From Streptomyces sp. AM 2-1-1 (GTDB lineage: Bacteria; Actinomycetota; Actinomycetes; Streptomycetales; Streptomycetaceae), in the NCBI RefSeq assembly GCF_029167645.1, contig NZ_CP119147.1:5040501-5104500 (forward strand): a stretch of 64,000 bases of DNA, read 5' to 3'. The stretch's first letter is position 1. Every line of letters begins with the position of its first letter. The position numbers and the translations under genes were made by a program. Under the pieces are notes generated by a model. The model was not told the origin of the DNA. It was given only the letters and a program-made list of their open reading frames with translations, and made no database searches. Of the stretch, positions 1-8,814 are shown in pieces.

Positions 1-1
1 C

Positions 2-274
<273 letters not shown>

Positions 275-308
275 CCCGGCCACCCAGGTGGTGACGGCCG
301 CCCCGGAC

Positions 309-366
309 ACGGAGGAGGGCGCCCCCGGACCGGCCGTCACGGCCGACCAGGAGCGCCCTCCTCCGT
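309..366. terminator. Bidirectional hairpin terminator between convergent genes
   Basis: A 14-bp perfect stem pairs 309-322 with 353-366, enclosing a smaller GGCCGT/ACGGCC hairpin. It lies between the sigma factor stop (274) and the exporter stop (376), so it can end transcription from both sides. Confidence 0.75.
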
Positions 367-375
367 CCGCGGGCC

Positions 376-2301
376 TCAGTCGACCTCGGCCAGCGCCTCG
401 GCGAACTGCGCCGCGTAGAGCCGCGCGTACGCGCCCTTCGCCGCCAGCAGCACGTCGTGCGAACCCTGCTCCACGATGGAACCGTTCTCCATCACCAGGA
501 TCACGTCGGCGTCCCGGATCGTGGAGAGCCGGTGCGCGATCACGAAGCTGGTCCGCCCGTGCGCGAGCCGCGCCATCGCCTTCTGGATCAGCACCTCGGT
601 ACGGGTGTCGACCGAGCTGGTCGCCTCGTCCAGCACCAGGATCACCGGGTCGGAGAGGAACGCCCGCGCGATGGTGATCAACTGCTTCTCGCCCGCGCTG
701 ACCCCGGAACCCTCGTCGTCGATGACCGTGTCGTACCCCTCGGGGAGCGTACGGACGAACCGGTCCGCGTGCGCCGCCCGGGCGGCCTCCTCGATCTCCT
801 CCCGGGTGACCTCGCGCGCGGCGCCGTACGCGATGTTCTCCGCGATCGAACCGCCGAACAGCCAGGTGTCCTGGAGGACCATCCCTATCCCGGACCGCAG
901 CTCGTCGCGCGACATCCGCGCCACGTCCACCCCGTCCAGGGTGATCCGCCCGCCGGTCACCTCGTAGAACCGCATCAGCAGGTTGACGAGCGTCGTCTTG
1001 CCCGCACCCGTCGGCCCCACGATGGCCACCGTCTGCCCCGGGTCCACGCTCAGCGACAGATCCTCGATGAGCGGCTTCTCCGGGTCGTAACGGAACGACA
1101 CCTTCTCCAGCCGCACCCGGCCCAGCAGCTCGGAGGGGCGCTGGGCGTCGGCCGGGTCCGCCCCCTGCTCCTCGGCGTCCAGCAGCTCGAAGACCCGCTC
1201 GGCCGACGCGATACCGGACTGCACCAGGTTCGCCATCGACGCGACCTGCGTCAGCGGCATCGAGAACTGGCGCGAGTACTGGATGAACGCCTGCACGTCA
1301 CCGATCGACAGCGCGCCCGACGCCACCCGCAGCCCGCCGACCACCGCGATCAGCACGTAGTTCAGGTTCGACACGAACATCATCAGCGGCTGCATGATCC
1401 CGCTGTTGAACTGCGCCCTGAACACGGCCTCGTGCAACGCGTCGTTCTGCTCGGCGAACTGCTGCGCCGACTCGTCCTGCCGCCCGAAGACCTTCACCAG
1501 GTTGTGGCCGGTGTACATCTCCTCGATGTGGGCGTTGAGTTCGCCGGTGACCTTCCACTGCCGCACGAACTGGGGCTGCGAACGCTTGCCCACCCGCGAG
1601 GCCACGACCACCGACAGCGGCACCGTCACCAGCGCCACCAGCGCCAGCAGCGGCGAGATCCAGAACATCATGACCAGCACGCCCACGATGGTCAGCAGCG
1701 AGTTGATCAGCTGCCCCATCGTCTGCTGCAGGGTCTGCGCGATGTTGTCGATGTCGTTGGTCGCCCGGCTCAGCACCTCACCGCGCTGCTTCTTGTCGAA
1801 GTACGACAGCGGCAGCCGCGACAACTTCGTCTGCAGGTCCTCGCGGAGCTGGAAGACCACCCGGTTGATGACCCGGATCGACAGCCGCGTCGACACCAGC
1901 ATCAGCAGCCCGGCCCCGATGTAGACCAGCAGCACCGCCAGCAGGACATGCCCCACCGCGGTGAAGTCGATGCCCCGCCCCGGGGTGAAGTCCACCCCGG
2001 AGAGCAGATCGGCGAGAGTGCCGTCGCCCTTGTCCCGCAGGCTCTGGATCGCCTGCGCCTTCGTGGTGCCCTCGGGCATGCCCCGCCCGACGACCCCCGC
2101 GAAGATCAGGTCCGTCGCCGCACCCAGGATCTTCGGCCCGACCACCGACAGCCCCACGCTCAGCACACCGGCGAGCAGCATCAGGTACAGCGAGGACTTC
2201 TCCGCGCTGAACCGCCGCATCAACCGCTTGGCCGACCCCTTGAAGTCCGCGGACTTCCCCACGGGCGCCCCGGCCATCATCCGTCCGCCCGGCCCGGCCA
2301 T
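376..2301 (-). CDS. ABC exporter half-transporter with canonical ATPase site (TM288-type subunit)
   Basis: The 641-residue protein has an N-terminal six-helix exporter domain (about residues 40-360) followed by a nucleotide-binding domain. Visible motifs are Walker A GPTGAGKTT, signature VSAGEKQ and Walker B VILVLDEATSSVD with the catalytic Glu, so this half hydrolyses ATP. The ATG at 2301 overlaps the TAA of the upstream half-transporter (TAATG), implying coupled translation. The two form a heterodimeric exporter of the TM287/288 or BmrCD kind in the cytoplasmic membrane. The substrate, a drug or lipid-like molecule, cannot be read from sequence. The frame stays open upstream of 2301 only as an overlap with the neighbour. 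Confidence 0.92.
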   Translation of the reverse strand: MAGPGGRMMAGAPVGKSADFKGSAKRLMRRFSAEKSSLYLMLLAGVLSVGLSVVGPKILGAATDLIFAGVVGRGMPEGTTKAQAIQSLRDKGDGTLADLLSGVDFTPGRGIDFTAVGHVLLAVLLVYIGAGLLMLVSTRLSIRVINRVVFQLREDLQTKLSRLPLSYFDKKQRGEVLSRATNDIDNIAQTLQQTMGQLINSLLTIVGVLVMMFWISPLLALVALVTVPLSVVVASRVGKRSQPQFVRQWKVTGELNAHIEEMYTGHNLVKVFGRQDESAQQFAEQNDALHEAVFRAQFNSGIMQPLMMFVSNLNYVLIAVVGGLRVASGALSIGDVQAFIQYSRQFSMPLTQVASMANLVQSGIASAERVFELLDAEEQGADPADAQRPSELLGRVRLEKVSFRYDPEKPLIEDLSLSVDPGQTVAIVGPTGAGKTTLVNLLMRFYEVTGGRITLDGVDVARMSRDELRSGIGMVLQDTWLFGGSIAENIAYGAAREVTREEIEEAARAAHADRFVRTLPEGYDTVIDDEGSGVSAGEKQLITIARAFLSDPVILVLDEATSSVDTRTEVLIQKAMARLAHGRTSFVIAHRLSTIRDADVILVMENGSIVEQGSHDVLLAAKGAYARLYAAQFAEALAEVD

Positions 2302-4034
2302 TACGCCGCCTCCGCTTCCGTCAGCTGGGAGAGCACGATCTCCCGGTACGTCCCATTGCCGTCCATCAGCTCGCGATGGGTGCCCGTTCCCACGACCCGC
2401 CCCTCGTCCAGGACGAGGATCCGGTCGGCATCGCGGATGGTGGACACCCGCTGCGCGACGATCACCACCGTCGCCCCCGCCGTCTCCCGGCCGAGCGCCG
2501 CCCGCAGCGCCGCGTCGGTCGCGTAGTCCAGCGCCGAGAACGAGTCGTCGAAGAGGTAGATCTCCGGCTTGCGCACCAGCGTCCGCGCGATCGCCAGACG
2601 CTGCCGCTGGCCGCCGGAGACGTTGGTGCCGCCCTGCGCGATCGGCGCGTTCAGACCGTTCTCCAGCCGCTCCACGAACTCCTTGGCCTGCGCCACCTCC
2701 AGCGCGTGCCACAGCTCCTCGTCCGTCGCGTCCGGGTTCCCGTAGCGCAGGTTCGACGCCACCGTCCCGGAGAAGAGGTACGGCTTCTGCGGCACCAGGC
2801 TCACCGTCTTCGCCAGCAGCACCGGGTCCAGCGTCCGCACGTCCGTACCGTCGACGAGGACCTCGCCCTCCGTCACGTCGAACAGCCGCGGTACGAGCCC
2901 CAGCAGCGTCGACTTCCCGCTGCCCGTCGACCCGATGATCGCGGTCGTCTCGCCGGGCCGCGCCACCAGGTCCACCGAGCGAAGCACCGGCTCCTCGGCA
3001 CCCGGGTAACGGAACTGGGCGCCGCGCAGCTCCAGATGACCGTGCCGCCGCAGCTCCGTCACCGGGGCCGCGGGCGGCACCACGCTGGAGTCGGTCTCCA
3101 GGACCTCGTCGATGCGCTCCGCGCACACCTCCGCGCGCGGCACCATCATGAACATGAAGGTGGCCATCATCACGGACATGACGATCTGCATCAGATAGGA
3201 GAGGAACGCGGTCAGCGCGCCGATCTGCATCCCGCCGCTGTCGATCCGGTGCGCACCGAACCAGACCACCGCGACCGAGGACACGTTCACCACGGTCATC
3301 ACGACCGGGAACATCAGCGCCATCAGCCGGCCCGTGGAGACCGCCACGTCCGTCAGCTCGGTGTTCGCGCCCCGGAACCGCTTCACCTCGTAGCCGTCGC
3401 GCACGAAGGCACGGATCACCCGGTTACCGGTGATCTGCTCGCGCAGCACCCGGTTCACCGTGTCGAGCCGCGTCTGCATGGTGCGGAACAGCGGCCGCAT
3501 CTTCCGGACGATCAGGCTCACCGCGATCCCCAGCAGCGGCACCACGGCCAGCAGCACGGCGGAGAGCGGCACGTCCTGGCCCAATGCCATGACGACGCCG
3601 CCGACACACATGATCGGCGCGGACACCATCAGCGTGAACGTCATCAGCACCAGCATCTGGATCTGCTGGACGTCGTTGGTCGTACGGGTGATCAGCGAGG
3701 GGGCCCCGAACCGGGCGACCTCGCGGGCCGAGAACGACTGCACCCGGTCGAAGACCGCGGCCCGCAGGTCACGGCCGAGCGCGGACGCCGTCCGCGCCCC
3801 GTAGTAGACCGCGCCGATGTTGCAGACGACCTGGAGGACGCTGACGGCGATCATCACACCGCCGTACTCCAGGATGTAACCCGTGTCGCCCTTCACCACA
3901 CCGTTGTCGATGATGTCGGCGTTGAGGCTGGGCAGATAGAGCGAGGCGCAGGTCTGCAGCAGCTGGAGGACCACCAGCAGCAGGATCGGCCTTCGGTAGG
4001 GGCCCAGGAAGGACCTGAGCAGTTTTATGAGCAC
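2301..4034 (-). CDS. ABC exporter half-transporter with degenerate ATPase site (TM287-type subunit)
   Basis: This 577-residue protein is the first gene of the exporter pair. It has six membrane helices, then Walker A GSTGSGKST and signature VSGGQRQ. Its Walker B reads YLFDDSFSALD, with Ser where the catalytic Glu should be. That is the usual mark of the degenerate subunit in heterodimeric exporters: one ATP site is structural and the partner's site is active. I chose the GTG at 4034 (VLIKLLRSF) because a GAGAG ribosome-binding site lies just upstream and relatives begin this way; an in-frame ATG at 4055 lacks a good site. The FGGY kinase gene ends 120 bp upstream on the same strand. Confidence 0.9.
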   Translation of the reverse strand: MLIKLLRSFLGPYRRPILLLVVLQLLQTCASLYLPSLNADIIDNGVVKGDTGYILEYGGVMIAVSVLQVVCNIGAVYYGARTASALGRDLRAAVFDRVQSFSAREVARFGAPSLITRTTNDVQQIQMLVLMTFTLMVSAPIMCVGGVVMALGQDVPLSAVLLAVVPLLGIAVSLIVRKMRPLFRTMQTRLDTVNRVLREQITGNRVIRAFVRDGYEVKRFRGANTELTDVAVSTGRLMALMFPVVMTVVNVSSVAVVWFGAHRIDSGGMQIGALTAFLSYLMQIVMSVMMATFMFMMVPRAEVCAERIDEVLETDSSVVPPAAPVTELRRHGHLELRGAQFRYPGAEEPVLRSVDLVARPGETTAIIGSTGSGKSTLLGLVPRLFDVTEGEVLVDGTDVRTLDPVLLAKTVSLVPQKPYLFSGTVASNLRYGNPDATDEELWHALEVAQAKEFVERLENGLNAPIAQGGTNVSGGQRQRLAIARTLVRKPEIYLFDDSFSALDYATDAALRAALGRETAGATVVIVAQRVSTIRDADRILVLDEGRVVGTGTHRELMDGNGTYREIVLSQLTEAEAA

Positions 4035-4154
4035 GCGTGTCTCTCGGGTCGGCATAGGGCAGAGGCCGACCCATTTTGCGGCACGCCCCTCCACGGCGGC
4101 GAACGGATTTACCCAAGCCGCGGTCAAGAACCGCCCGCACGCCCCCCGGCACGG

Positions 4155-5645
4155 TCAGGCGGTGGCCGCCCCCGCTTCGGGGCCGTCGAACCCGAAGACC
4201 CCCGGATGGATCTGGTCGCGCGTCGCCTCGTACTGCTGACGCACCGCACGCCCCACGGGCAGCTCCTCGCCCGGCTCCAGCACCTGCGCCGACGCACCCT
4301 GCCAGGCCGGGGGAGTGCCCGGGTCGAGCCGCCCCCGCGACACCCCGAGGGCCCACGCCGCCTGCCGGGCCGCGCCCAGCGCCGCGTACTGCGCGGGCTG
4401 CGGCACGACGACCTGCGTACCGAAGAGCGCCGGCGCCATCGCGCGTACGGCGGGCAGCTCGGCGGCCGCCCCCAGCAGGAACACCCGTCGCACCGCCACC
4501 CCCCGCCGGCGCAGCACGTCGAGGGCGTCGGCCAGCGAGCAGAGCATCCCCTCGAACGAGGCCCGCGCCAGGTGCTCCGGCTTCATCGACTCCCGCCGCA
4601 GCCCGCAGAGCGTGCCCGCCGCGTGCGGCAACTGCGGGGTCCGCTCACCTTCCAGGTAGGGCAGCAGCACGAGGCCCGAGGAGCCGGGCGTCGACTTCAG
4701 CGCCAGCGCCGACAACTCCTCCAACCCGCCGTCGAGGCCGAGCATGTCGGCGGTCCCGCGCAGGGCCCGTACCGCGTTGGAGGTGTGCACCACCGGCAGG
4801 TGCATCCCGGTGGCGTCGGCGAACGACGTGATCATCCCGCGCGGATCGGCCAGCGCCTCGTGGTGCACCGCCATCACGGAACCGGAGGCCCCCAGCGACA
4901 CCACCGCGTCCCCGGGCCCCACGCCGAGCCCGAAGGCCGCCGCCATCGTCTCGCCGGTCCCGGCGGAGATCAGCAGCCCTTCGGGGGTCGTGCCGGCCGC
5001 GGCGGACGGGCCCAGCACCTCGGGCAGCGCCGCCTGATGGCCGAGCGCCAGCTCCACGAGGTCGGGCCGGTAGGAAGAGGTGCGCGCCGACCAGTACCCC
5101 GTACCGGAAGCGGCCCCCCGGTCGGTGGTGCGCCGGGCGGGGCGGCCGAGCAACTGCCACACCAGCCAGTCGTGCGGCTGCAGGACGGAGGCCACCCGCT
5201 GGGCGTTCTCCGGCTCGGTCCGGGCCAGCCACCGCAGCTTCGCCACCGGCTGTGCGGCCTGGGGCACCGCCCCGACCGCCTCGGCCCAGGGCTGCCGCCC
5301 GCCGAGCCCGTCGATCAGATCCGCCGCTGCCACCTGCGCCCGCCGGTCGTTGCCCACCAGCGCGGGACGGACCGGTGTGCCCTGCCGGTCCAGCACCACC
5401 AGCCCGTGCTGCTGTGCGGCGACCCCGATCGCCTCGACGTTCTCGAGCAGCCCACCGGCCGCCGCCTCACCGAGCGAGAGGAGCCACGCCTGCGGATCGA
5501 CCTCCGCGGATTTCGGCTCGACCGGATGTGCGGCGTACCCCTGCCGCAGCACGGCACCCGTCTCCGTGTCGCAGACGACGATGTGCGTGAAGGCGGCGGA
5601 ACTGTCCAAGCCGGCGACTATGCCCATGTACGGATTCTGCCGCAT
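4155..5645 (-). CDS. FGGY-family carbohydrate kinase (xylulokinase-like)
   Basis: The protein has 496 residues, the normal length for the family, and should phosphorylate a pentulose or similar sugar with ATP in the cytoplasm. The N-terminal GLDSSAAFTHIVVCD is the actin-like phosphate-binding strand pair of FGGY kinases, and GLVVLDRQGTPVRPALVGNDRR covers the substrate-binding region. The C-terminal domain has a Gly-rich ATP-binding segment (VFLLGAAAELP). The ATG at 5645 follows GGGAACGGGGG; an internal ATG at 5627 is possible but has no ribosome-binding site. A hairpin upstream (5666-5716) isolates the gene from its neighbour. No sugar transporter lies beside it, so the substrate remains unknown. 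Confidence 0.85.
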   Translation of the reverse strand: MRQNPYMGIVAGLDSSAAFTHIVVCDTETGAVLRQGYAAHPVEPKSAEVDPQAWLLSLGEAAAGGLLENVEAIGVAAQQHGLVVLDRQGTPVRPALVGNDRRAQVAAADLIDGLGGRQPWAEAVGAVPQAAQPVAKLRWLARTEPENAQRVASVLQPHDWLVWQLLGRPARRTTDRGAASGTGYWSARTSSYRPDLVELALGHQAALPEVLGPSAAAGTTPEGLLISAGTGETMAAAFGLGVGPGDAVVSLGASGSVMAVHHEALADPRGMITSFADATGMHLPVVHTSNAVRALRGTADMLGLDGGLEELSALALKSTPGSSGLVLLPYLEGERTPQLPHAAGTLCGLRRESMKPEHLARASFEGMLCSLADALDVLRRRGVAVRRVFLLGAAAELPAVRAMAPALFGTQVVVPQPAQYAALGAARQAAWALGVSRGRLDPGTPPAWQGASAQVLEPGEELPVGRAVRQQYEATRDQIHPGVFGFDGPEAGAATA

Positions 5646-5665
5646 CGCGCCCCCGTTCCCGAAAC

Positions 5666-5716
5666 CGGCTCCGGCCCCGGCCCCCGCGCGGAGTGCGGGA
5701 ACCGGGGCCGGAGCCG
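5666..5716 (-). terminator. Hairpin terminator after the YtxH-like gene
   Basis: A 15-bp perfect stem (5666-5680 with 5702-5716) lies between the stop of the YtxH-like gene (5763) and the kinase start (5645), both on the minus strand. It likely ends the small gene's transcript. Confidence 0.65.
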
Positions 5717-5762
5717 TCGGGTGGAGGCGCGGGGTGTCCCGCGCCGGGGCGCGGCGGGCGCC

Positions 5763-6068
5763 TCAGGTGTTGGTGGTGCCCCAGTCGTCCTCGACGCCGT
5801 TGTGCCCGGAGCGGTCCCGGAGCGAGCGCACCCGGTCGGTCACCGAAGCGGGCACCCGGTCCCCGACCTTCTCGCTCACCGAGTGGTACGCCTTCTCCGC
5901 GTACTCCCGGCCGCTGTGCGCGGCGCTCTCGACGGTGTTGCGCACGGCGGGGTTCTCGGCCACCTGCCGGGCGGACTTCTTCAGCTTCTCGTAGCGCTCC
6001 CGGCCGGCCCGCGTGCCGAGCACGTAGCCGAGAGCGAGGCCGGCGATGAACGTGAGCCGGTACCGCAT
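5763..6068 (-). CDS. YtxH-like small membrane-anchored protein
   Basis: The 101-residue protein starts with a short hydrophobic stretch (LTFIAGLALGYVLGTRAGRERY), the YtxH-type signature: one glycine-zipper-like membrane segment followed by a Lys/Arg-rich amphipathic helix. The rest is charged and probably helical, ending in an acidic tail. The function of the family is not firmly known; it is linked to the envelope and stress in other bacteria. The ATG at 6068 is preceded by AAGGGTG at a good distance. A longer frame reaching 6167 has no signal and is rejected. Confidence 0.8.
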   Translation of the reverse strand: MRYRLTFIAGLALGYVLGTRAGRERYEKLKKSARQVAENPAVRNTVESAAHSGREYAEKAYHSVSEKVGDRVPASVTDRVRSLRDRSGHNGVEDDWGTTNT

Positions 6069-6272
6069 GGCAGTCACCCTTCGTTCTGCGTTCGCTGCAT
6101 GGGACGTCGCCGCGTGGGACGTCTGCTCCCCGCCTACCCGGAGGAACCCGAGATCACCCCGGGACATACCGATTGGCGAAGCACCCCCCTGCTTGCGCTA
6201 ATGTATGTGTCGCAGCGAACGCGCGCCGCTCGGCAGTAGCCAGGCAGGTACAATTTCGAGGCAACGCAGCAA

Positions 6273-6345
6273 TCCCCTGTAGCTCAATTGGCAGAGCAGC
6301 CGGCTGTTAACCGGCAGGTTACTGGTTCGAGTCCAGTCGGGGGAG
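6273..6345 (+). tRNA. tRNA-Asn (anticodon GTT), copy 1
   Basis: The 73-nt cloverleaf has a 7-bp acceptor stem (TCCCCTG with CGGGGGA), D-arm AGCTCAATTGGCAGAGC, anticodon loop CTGTTAA with GTT, and T-arm CTGGTTCGAGTCCAG. CCA is not encoded. The second copy follows 5 bp downstream. Confidence 0.97.
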
Positions 6346-6350
6346 CGCGG

Positions 6351-6423
6351 TCCCCTGTAGCTCAATTGGCAGAGCATTCGGCTGTTAACCGGAGGGTTAC
6401 TGGTTCGAGTCCAGTCGGGGGAG
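6351..6423 (+). tRNA. tRNA-Asn (anticodon GTT), copy 2
   Basis: Nearly identical to the first copy, differing only in and next to the anticodon stem (ATTCGG/CCGGAG instead of AGCCGG/CCGGCA). The same anticodon GTT and acceptor stem are kept. The two genes are probably co-transcribed. Confidence 0.97.
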
Positions 6424-6427
6424 CCAA

Positions 6428-6457
6428 CGGAAGAGGACCCCTCGGGGTCCTCTTCCG
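6428..6457 (+). terminator. Terminator of the tRNA-Asn pair
   Basis: A perfect 14-bp stem (6428-6441 with 6444-6457, minimal loop) starts 5 bases after the second tRNA-Asn. There is no long T-run, as is usual in high-GC actinobacteria. Confidence 0.8.
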
Positions 6458-6657
6458 CGTTGCGGGCCCGGCCGCGCTCCGGCTCCCCGGAGCGCCCCTC
6501 CCGTGACACGTTCGGGTCGTCCTGCGGCCACCCGGAACCGGGCAGCACGCAGCGCGGTCCTCAAGATCAAGCGATGCCGACCAGCCGCAGCGAGAGATCG
6601 TATGACCGGCTATGCTGCGGCAGACGGCGCGCACACTTGTACGCGCCACGCCGAGAC

Positions 6658-6731
6658 GGGGCGGTAGCTCAGCCGGTTAGAGCAGCGGACTCATAATCCG
6701 TCGGCCGTGGGTTCGAGTCCCACCCGCCCCA
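6658..6731 (+). tRNA. tRNA-Met (anticodon CAT), integration target of the island
   Basis: The 74-nt cloverleaf has acceptor stem GGGGCGG with CCGCCCC, anticodon CAT at 6692-6694 in loop CTCATAA, and a T-arm with GGTTCGAGTCC. It resembles elongator tRNA-Met; an Ile2 tRNA read through lysidine cannot be excluded by eye. Its 3' part from 6708 is duplicated at 15364, so an integrated island has replaced and restored the tRNA end. Confidence 0.93.
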
Positions 6732-6755
6732 CCCAGCGTCCCCGGGCAGAATCGT
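6708..6755 (+). repeat. attL: 48-bp direct repeat at the 3' end of tRNA-Met
   Basis: The bases from the T-arm of tRNA-Met through 24 bp of flank match 15364-15411 exactly over 48 bp. Similarity with a few mismatches then continues for about 80 more bases (hairpin and GTGCAGCG motifs). This is the pattern left by site-specific integration into a tRNA 3' end. Confidence 0.88.
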
Positions 6756-7292
6756 TCTGGCCTGGGGAAACGCGTTTTTCGGGGGGCGTTTTCCGTGCAG
6801 CGTTTGCTGCACGATGGTGCAGCGAACGCGGAGCTGTGCGCATCCAGCGAGAGTCACGTACGGCTGTGAACTGGGCTTTTATGCATCCTCGCCCGTGGGA
6901 TGGGTGTGGGCTGCTCCCACGGCTCCTGCCCATGGTTCACCAGACGGTTCCTGGTCTCTGTACCTTCGGTGTTTCTCGAGGGCCGCGAGCGCGTCCTGAC
7001 CGGGCTGAGCCTGGGCATGCCGGTCGGGGGCACTTGGCCGCGCTGGTGACTGTGCTGGCCGCGGCGTGCAAGCAGATTGCGGACCGCATAGCGAGCGCCG
7101 GGCAGGACACGAAGGCCTCATCGGGGTTCCGCCGCTTCCGCCTTGCCGCGGAGGGTCGGGCCGCATGCCTACTGTCCTGCCGCCAACACTGCATCACGCC
7201 CGTACGTCGAGCACAGGCTCGAGCTCGCTCGTACGCTTGATCACCCTGGGCCAGGCCGACGCCGACGGCCACAGTGCCGCGCGGGCGGCCTA
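6732..7292. other. Island left end without a recognisable gene
   Basis: This stretch holds an imperfect post-tRNA hairpin (about 6766-6794), the palindrome GTGCAG-N6-CTGCAC at 6795-6812 and a related GGTGCAGCGAACG at 6816-6828. The remaining bases to the IS5 end have open frames on both strands, but none resembles a known family or has a convincing start. It may be remains of an older gene disrupted by IS5. Confidence 0.5.
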
Positions 7293-8243
7293 GGGCCTGT
7301 CCGGCGGATCACTGGCGGAGCCAGAGTCGGATCGCTGCGGCGGTGACGGTGCCGTGGAAGACGTAGGCCCGTTTGTCGTAACGGGTCGCTACTGCGCGGG
7401 AGTTCTTGAGCCGGTTGATGGTCCGCTCGACCTCGTTGCGGCGCCGGTAGTGGTCACGTTCGAAGCCCGTTGGTCTGCCGCCTTCTTTGCCTTTGCGGCG
7501 GCGGTTGGCCCGCTGGTCCTTCGGCTCGGGGATCGTGTGCCGGATGTGGCGTCTTCGCAGGTAGCGGCGATTTCGGCGGGAGCTGTACGCCTTGTCGCCG
7601 CTGACGTGGTCCGGCCGGGTCCGGGGCCGTCCGCCCAGCGGCCGGGGAACCCGGATCAGGTCCAAGACCTCGACCATCTGCGGGGCGTCGCCCCACTGGC
7701 CCGGCGTGAGCAGGAGGGCCATGGGACGGCAGCCGCCTTCGCCGGCGAGGTGGATCTTGCTGGTCAGGCCGCCCCGGGACCGTCCGAGTCCCTCGTCGGG
7801 GCGGTGGTGCCGGGGCGTCGTCCTTTTTTCGGGATCCGCGGACGGGCTTTGCGTGCGCCGGCCGCGTGCTGATGGGCCCGGCAGGACGTCGAGTCGACGC
7901 CGACCATCGACCAGTCGATCCGCCCTGCCAGGTCGGCGTCGGCCTGGACGGCTTGCAGGATCCGGTCCCAGGTACCGTCCGCCGACCAGCGGCGATGCCG
8001 TTCATAGACGGTTTTCCACGAACCATAGCGTTCCGGCAGGTCACGCCACGGGACACCGGTCCGGATCCGGAACAGGATCCCGTTCACCACGATGCGGTGG
8101 TCGCTCCACCGGCCACCCCGGCCACCCAGAGGTGGCAGATGCGGCTCCAGTAACGACCACTCGCGGTTCGTCAGATCCCCCCGACCCATGCCCGAACCAA
8201 CGAGCGACCGGTCAGAAGGTCACATGATCCGCCGGACAGGCCC
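7293..8243 (-). mobile_element. IS5-family insertion sequence (IS427-type), complete
   Basis: The element is 951 bp, bounded by perfect 19-bp inverted repeats (7293-7311 and 8225-8243; outer bases GGGCCTGTCC). A TA duplication flanks it (7291-7292 and 8244-8245), within a CTAG target context typical of this group. It encodes one transposase in two overlapping frames on the minus strand, and appears intact and potentially active. Confidence 0.92.
7309..8189 (-). CDS. IS5-family transposase, two frames joined by -1 frameshifting
   Basis: The first frame (from 8189 to a stop at 7764) gives the N-terminal part beginning MGRGDLTNREWSLLEPHLPP and the first catalytic Asp in VGVDST. The second frame (to TGA at 7309, inside the inverted repeat) has SGDKAYSS with the second Asp and NEVERTINRLK with the Glu. 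The frames overlap, and a slippery A6G run sits at 7823-7829 (read on the minus strand). A -1 shift there gives a continuous product running DEGLGRSRGGLTSKIHLAGE, about 293 residues. Programmed frameshifting is normal in the IS427 group, so this is not a pseudogene. Confidence 0.88.
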
Positions 8244-8398
8244 TAGTGGGAGGAGTACAGCGTCTTCGCCGAACTGAAGGTTCCGGACGCGGAGACTAGG
8301 TAGCTGCTCGGATGAGTGCCAGGAAACGGATCCGGCGCGGGTCTTGTCCCTGATCTTGGACACACGAGACGCCTGACCCCGTGGGACATCGCGTGGTC

Positions 8399-8580
8399 AT
8401 GAACAACCATCCGCTGGAATTTAAGGCGGACTCGGTCGCGCTGCGCCAGTCCCGGTCTGAGTGACGATCCGGCAGATCGCTGAGGATCTGGGTGAGCCGT
8501 GGGCCTTGCGAGGACCAGACAATCGGTGCAGCTGGAGCCGGATATGTCTGGACAAAACAAGTTGATATGCCCGCTTTGGC
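8399..8580 (+). pseudogene. IS3-family transposase OrfA remnant
   Basis: From the ATG at 8399 the translation starts MNNHPLEFKADSVALRQSRSE and hits TGA. In the next frame it resumes VTIRQIAEDLGEPWALRG. Together these match the start of IS3-type OrfA (EFKADAVALYQSRPE..TIRQIADDLGV). The helix-turn-helix is incomplete, and no OrfB or inverted repeats remain. The frameshift and loss of the rest mark it as dead. It lies between the IS5 element and the conflict locus. Confidence 0.65.
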
Positions 8581-8814
8581 AAGGTGAATCGTGAACCGTT
8601 TCGGTAGGCCCTCGGTTGTGTCGCAGCGGCAGCGGTCCATCGAGGGCCCTCTGGGGCTAGAGGTTGGCGAGCTGTGTCTCTGAGGCCAACGCGCCTGAGA
8701 AGTGTACGTTCTCGGCCAAAGTGCCCCAAGTGAGGTTTTCGGGTCAACTGCGCTGTCCAGGCTTCTGCCCGAGCTGGCAGGTGGATGCCCTGCCCGACAC
8801 AGGGGGGAAGGCCG
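8581..8814. other. Upstream region of the conflict locus
   Basis: No coding feature is seen. Given its position it should hold the promoter of the conflict operon, and it has AT-richer segments (for example around 8560-8600 and 8735-8750). No clear -10/-35 pair can be named with confidence. Confidence 0.4.

Noticed and set aside
2302..3126. Long N-terminal extension of the minus-strand exporter gene ending at 376
   Set aside because: The frame stays open upstream, but the real start is the ATG at 2301 that overlaps the neighbour's stop; the extension lies within the other exporter gene in the wrong frame.
2376..6239. A 1287-residue plus-strand open frame across the exporter and kinase genes
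   Set aside because: It is the antisense shadow of GC-rich minus-strand genes; its composition is His/Arg/Pro/Gln-rich and it matches no family.
6816..6900. A possible further tRNA or small RNA downstream of tRNA-Met
   Set aside because: Only short palindromes and a terminator-like stem are present; no cloverleaf can be drawn.
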